Source: Methanosarcinaceae archaeon | Lineage (GTDB): Archaea > Halobacteriota > Methanosarcinia > Methanosarcinales > Methanosarcinaceae | Direction: 5' to 3' | Assembly (NCBI GenBank): GCA_030609665.1 | Contig: JAUWBW010000092.1 | Span: forward strand, 1-7,448 | DNA length: 7,448 nucleotides | Shown here: in pieces, positions 5,551-7,448 of the stretch | How positions within the stretch are numbered: the stretch's first letter is position 1 | Layout: every line of letters begins with the position of its first letter | Notes under the pieces: generated by a model | The model's database searches: none | What the model was told of the DNA's origin: nothing | What the model saw: the letters and a program-made list of their open reading frames with translations, nothing else | Translations under genes and position numbers: made by a program

Positions 5551-5664
5551 ATAGGATAGTACTACCCCTATTATTATTAAAACAATCCCATTTTTTGATG
5601 GGTGTAAAAAAGAACGGTTATTCAGTCTCTAAGTTCGACTGGATGACTAAATTTTAAATTTTTG
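5320..5664. repeat. Direct repeat, right copy: MgtE half A 5' part and upstream region
   Basis: This 345-bp copy of 4209-4556 lies 1.1 kb away in the same orientation. Its inner edge is at TGATATGTTCCC (5320 onwards), where the MgtE frame is cut. Its outer edge is in AAATTT(T) around 5656-5664, where it abuts the tnpA relic. It carries a 9-bp insertion (extra codons) near the start codon and lacks an 11-bp block upstream. Most coding differences are silent or conservative, so the two copies diverged at least partly while the sequence was still a functional coding region, or the right copy came from a related strain. Confidence 0.95.
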
Positions 5665-5819
5665 TTGGCGCAGCACCAAGATATGCACCTTCAAAAGTTA
5701 TGCAAATTATTAAAAGTATTACGGCCAAGAACATTTTCAAAAAGTACCCCGATATAAAAAACAACTATGGGGTGGACATTTTTGGAGTGACTGGGTATAA
5801 AATTAGTGAAAATGTCGGA
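5658..5819 (+). pseudogene. tnpA: Degraded IS200/IS605-type tnpA (HUH/Y1 transposase) fragment
   Basis: The plus-strand frame from about 5658 reads IFVGAAPRYAPSKVMQIIKS, then ITAKNIFKKYPDIK, the region of IS200/IS605 TnpA that follows the HUH motif (family pattern HxHxxxxxPPKYSPSxxxxxxKxxSAxxLFxxxP). The next block is recovered only by changing frame: bases 5765-5791 read LWGGHFWSD, the expected family motif, and GY resumes in the original frame at 5793. Two compensating indels have thus scrambled LWGGHFWSDGY while leaving the frame open to a stop at 5874-5876. Similarity ends after GYKISENVG. The N-terminal third including the HUH histidines is missing, and no tnpB or omega RNA remains nearby, so the element is dead. 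It starts exactly where the MgtE duplication ends, suggesting the two events are linked. Confidence 0.8.
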
Positions 5820-5830
5820 CTTTTCCGACA
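5813..5830. other. Perfect 7-bp inverted repeat with 4-base loop
   Basis: TGTCGGA (5813-5819), loop CTTT and TCCGACA (5824-5830) form a strong hairpin about 85 bp upstream of the DUF151 gene. It lies where the tnpA similarity fades. IS200/IS605 elements carry subterminal hairpins recognised by TnpA, so it may be a relic of an element end. No T run follows it on the plus strand, which argues against a classic terminator. Confidence 0.5.
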
Positions 5831-5879
5831 ATCTCAACTACAGAATAACGTCATCGTTTCAATGCCTCTAATTTGATAA

Positions 5880-5889
5880 CATATTAATA
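5880..5889 (+). promoter_or_regulatory. Candidate TATA box for the DUF151 gene
   Basis: CATATTAATA lies 24-33 bp upstream of ATG 5913. Archaeal spacing puts the transcription start at the ATG itself, so a leaderless mRNA is expected. This agrees with the lack of any Shine-Dalgarno ahead of the start. Confidence 0.4.
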
Positions 5890-5912
5890 TCAGACGATGT
5901 TCATTATTCATT

Positions 5913-6371
5913 ATGTATGCCGATACAAATGCAACAGAGGTCAGTGTCAAAGGAGTATACATGATAGATGCGTATGGAGGACCTGCACCTGCGGTTTTGC
6001 TTGAGGACGAGAACGGGCTTTTGATGCCGATATATATAGGGCAGCCAGAAGCGATATCGATCAGTGCGGCAATGAAAAATGAGACCATGCCCCGCCCTCT
6101 TGCACATGACCTGATGATCTCTATACTGGCACGACTTGATACGAGAGTTGAGAGTGTGCTTATCGATGACAAGATCGATAAGATATACTATGCACGCATC
6201 ACACTCGAAAAGGATGGGTCGATTATGGATTTTGACGCGCGCCCAAGCGATTGTATTGCACTTGCGCTGCGTGATGATGCACCGATCATGGTGACAGACA
6301 GCGTGCTGACGCGCGCCGTGGTCGATAAAGAAAAACTCCGTGGTGCAAAGGCGATAGATGGATTTATGTAA
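5913..6371 (+). CDS. Bifunctional nuclease family protein (DUF151/BFN domain)
   Basis: The 152-residue protein matches the DUF151/BFN family along its whole length: EVSVKGVYM near the N-terminus, VLLEDENGLLMPIYIGQPEA (28-47), the core motif RPLAHDLM (61-68), and the C-terminal signature DARPSDCIALALR (108-120). Plant members have been described as having both RNase and DNase activity; the archaeal role is not established, so the label is a family name rather than a proven function. The ATG at 5913 is chosen because family similarity already begins by residue 9. An internal ATG at codon 17 preceded by AAAGGAG would delete the first conserved strand and is probably coincidental. The gene lies just downstream of the rearranged region and 67 bp ahead of hisF on the same strand. 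It looks intact and has the normal base composition of the housekeeping genes. Confidence 0.9.
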   Translation: MYADTNATEVSVKGVYMIDAYGGPAPAVLLEDENGLLMPIYIGQPEAISISAAMKNETMPRPLAHDLMISILARLDTRVESVLIDDKIDKIYYARITLEKDGSIMDFDARPSDCIALALRDDAPIMVTDSVLTRAVVDKEKLRGAKAIDGFM

Positions 6372-6407
6372 GAAATTTAATAATCATTAAATCATTACCA
6401 AATTAAC

Positions 6408-6417
6408 TATACTTTAT
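6408..6417 (+). promoter_or_regulatory. Candidate TATA box for hisF
   Basis: TATACTTTAT in the 67-bp gap lies about 22-31 bp before ATG 6439, consistent with a transcript starting near the start codon. A partial Shine-Dalgarno, GAAGTGA, lies just ahead of the ATG, so a longer transcript from the DUF151 gene could also be translated. Weak evidence. Confidence 0.3.
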
Positions 6418-6438
6418 CTCAATTAACGAAGTGACAAT

Positions 6439-7260
6439 ATGCTCACAAAAAGAATCATACCATGTCTTGATGTAACGCTTGATGAATCCGGTGGAACGGT
6501 TGTCAAGGGTGTTGAATTCGTAGATTTGAAAAAAGCAGGCGACCCTGTGGAACTTGCCAAGCGCTATAACCTGCAGGGTGCGGATGAACTGGTGTTTTTG
6601 GATATCACGGCATCCCATGAGGGACGCGGCACGATGGTAGATGTCATTGAGCGCACCGCAAGCGAGGTGTTCATTCCGCTAACGGTCGGTGGTGGCATAA
6701 ACTCTGTTGAAGATGTACGCCAGATCCTGCGTGCTGGTGCGGATAAGGTTACGATTAACACGGCTGCGGTGAAGAATCCCGAACTTATCAGGGAAGCATC
6801 CGGCATCTTCGGTTCGCAATGTATTGTTACTGCAATAGATTGCAGACGGAATGCAAATGTTGAGGATAATCCTGATAAAACAATTCTCACTCTTGAGGAT
6901 GGAACGCCTGCATGGTATGAAGTGGTGATATACGGTGGACGCGAGCCAACCGGAATTGATGCTGTCCAGTGGGCAAAGAAAGTTGAAGAACTCGGTTCCG
7001 GCGAGATCATGCTTACCAGCATGGACAGGGATGGGACATACGACGGTTTCGACATTCCAATCACGCTTGCGGTGTCCGAAGCTCTGGAGATCCCGATCAT
7101 AGCATCGGGAGGTGTCGGGAACCCGCAGCACATGTACGAGGGTTTTGTGAACGGAAAAGCCGATGCTGCCCTTGCTGCGAGCATTTTCCACTTCGGAGAG
7201 TATACGGTTAACGATACAAAGAAGTACCTGCGGGAAAAGGAGATTCCTGTACGGCTCTGA
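6439..7260 (+). CDS. hisF: Imidazole glycerol phosphate synthase, cyclase subunit HisF
   Basis: The 273-residue (beta/alpha)8-barrel protein uses ammonia delivered by the HisH glutaminase to convert PRFAR into imidazole glycerol phosphate and AICAR, the branch point between histidine and purine synthesis. Both catalytic aspartates are visible: Asp11 in IIPCLDV (7-12) and Asp134 in AIDCRR (132-137). Phosphate-binding loops are LTVGGGI (81-87), TSMDRDGTYDGFD (193-205) and ASGGVGN (222-228). GGREPTGIDAVQWA (166-179) is the family signature and AASIFHFGEYT (246-256) the closing segment. The length is slightly above the bacterial 250-258, with an extra acidic stretch around 139-155 (NANVEDNPDKTILTLEDG), a known type of insertion in archaeal HisF. 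No hisH or other his gene is in the window, so the pathway is scattered. A MazG-like gene follows 30 bp downstream and is probably co-transcribed. Confidence 0.97.
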   Translation: MLTKRIIPCLDVTLDESGGTVVKGVEFVDLKKAGDPVELAKRYNLQGADELVFLDITASHEGRGTMVDVIERTASEVFIPLTVGGGINSVEDVRQILRAGADKVTINTAAVKNPELIREASGIFGSQCIVTAIDCRRNANVEDNPDKTILTLEDGTPAWYEVVIYGGREPTGIDAVQWAKKVEELGSGEIMLTSMDRDGTYDGFDIPITLAVSEALEIPIIASGGVGNPQHMYEGFVNGKADAALAASIFHFGEYTVNDTKKYLREKEIPVRL

Positions 7261-7290
7261 TGCCGGTTTTACGAAGGCGAGGATAATAAC

Positions 7291-7448
7291 ATGGAGATTG
7301 CGGAATTCCAAAAATTGATGCACGACCTGTACGCACATAACGACCGGAGACGCGGTGCTACTGCGACCATGCTCTGGCTTGTGGAAGAAGTTGGAGAACT
7401 TGCAGAAGTCGTGCGAAGAGATGATATCGACGGTGTAAAAGAGGAAAT
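7291..7448 (+). CDS. MazG-type nucleoside triphosphate pyrophosphohydrolase, N-terminal fragment (runs off window)
   Basis: The 52 complete codons present start MEIAEFQKLMHDLYAHNDRR and continue with LWLVEEVGELAEVVRR (28-43) and VKEE. The WLxEExxEL...KEE pattern is the first half of the all-alpha NTP-PPase (MazG-like) metal site; the second half (ExxD) lies beyond the window. Family members hydrolyse nucleotide triphosphates or the related phosphoribosyl-ATP. ATG 7291 is preceded by GAGGAT six bases upstream, a moderate ribosome-binding site. The gene begins 30 bp after hisF on the same strand, consistent with an operon. HisE belongs to the same structural superfamily and does act in histidine synthesis, but the sequence seen here looks more like a stand-alone MazG-type protein than HisE. 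Which of these it is remains undecided from the fragment. Confidence 0.82.
   Translation, partial: MEIAEFQKLMHDLYAHNDRRRGATATMLWLVEEVGELAEVVRRDDIDGVKEE

Noticed and set aside
4209..5664. The two long repeats read as terminal repeats of a mobile element or as a CRISPR-like array
   Set aside because: The repeats are only two, are 345 bp long, and consist of mgtE coding sequence and its upstream region rather than element ends; there are no short regular repeats and no transposase or integrase between them.
5961..5963. Internal ATG of the DUF151 gene preceded by AAAGGAG as the true start
   Set aside because: Starting there would remove the conserved EVSVKGVY strand shared by the family; the ATG at 5913 with a TATA box just upstream explains the gene better.
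6372..6438. Short ATCATTA direct repeats between DUF151 and hisF
   Set aside because: They are simple AT-rich intergenic sequence in a 67-bp gap, too short and too low in complexity to call a functional repeat.
6564..7338. Two long minus-strand open frames (about 206 and 219 codons) opposite hisF
   Set aside because: hisF is unmistakable on the plus strand with both catalytic aspartates; the antisense frames are by-products of its codon composition and have no recognisable domains.

Overview
The window looks like chromosomal DNA of a euryarchaeon, most likely a methanogen or a methanogen-related lineage of the Methanosarcinales type; this placement is an inference. Supporting signs are an archaeal-type aspartyl-tRNA synthetase C-terminus, archaeal TATA-like boxes very close to several start codons (suggesting leaderless or short-leader mRNAs), sporadic Shine-Dalgarno use, and the archaeal arrangement of two short MgtE-type permeases next to a PhoU/TrkA-C protein.

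Layout. The 3' end of aspS (1-238) and rpiA (302-1000) lie on the plus strand. A block of minus-strand genes follows. First comes a two-gene toxin-antitoxin-like pair, an RHH+UPF0175 antitoxin and a PIN-domain toxin (1030-1843), which converges on rpiA. Next is a cation-transport cluster, transcribed from right to left: MgtE half A (3825-4430), MgtE half B (3271-3828, ATGA overlap with A) and a protein with a doubled PhoU + RCK_C architecture (1976-3187). From about 4431 to 5912 the DNA is accessory and rearranged. It holds an orphan AT-rich gene on the plus strand (4711-5181), a truncated second copy of the 5' end and upstream region of MgtE half A (5320-5664), and a degraded IS200/IS605-type tnpA fragment (about 5658-5819) joined directly to that copy. 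Housekeeping sequence resumes on the plus strand with a bifunctional-nuclease-family (DUF151) gene (5913-6371), hisF (6439-7260) and the start of a MazG-type pyrophosphohydrolase gene (7291-end).

How the genes work together. MgtE halves A and B each carry a single MgtE transmembrane domain and lack the N and CBS domains of bacterial MgtE. They probably assemble into a heteromeric divalent-cation channel or transporter. The PhoU/RCK_C protein encoded beside them is a plausible cytosolic regulatory partner. rpiA serves the pentose phosphate pool. HisF acts in histidine biosynthesis, and the co-directional MazG-like gene 30 bp downstream may be co-transcribed with it.

The most notable region is 4209-5830: direct repeats of about 345 bp, about 96% identical by eye, bracket an unrecognised gene, and one repeat ends at a transposase relic. 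This looks like the scar of an integration or tandem duplication rather than a demonstrated new system. No CRISPR array, tRNA or rRNA gene was seen.
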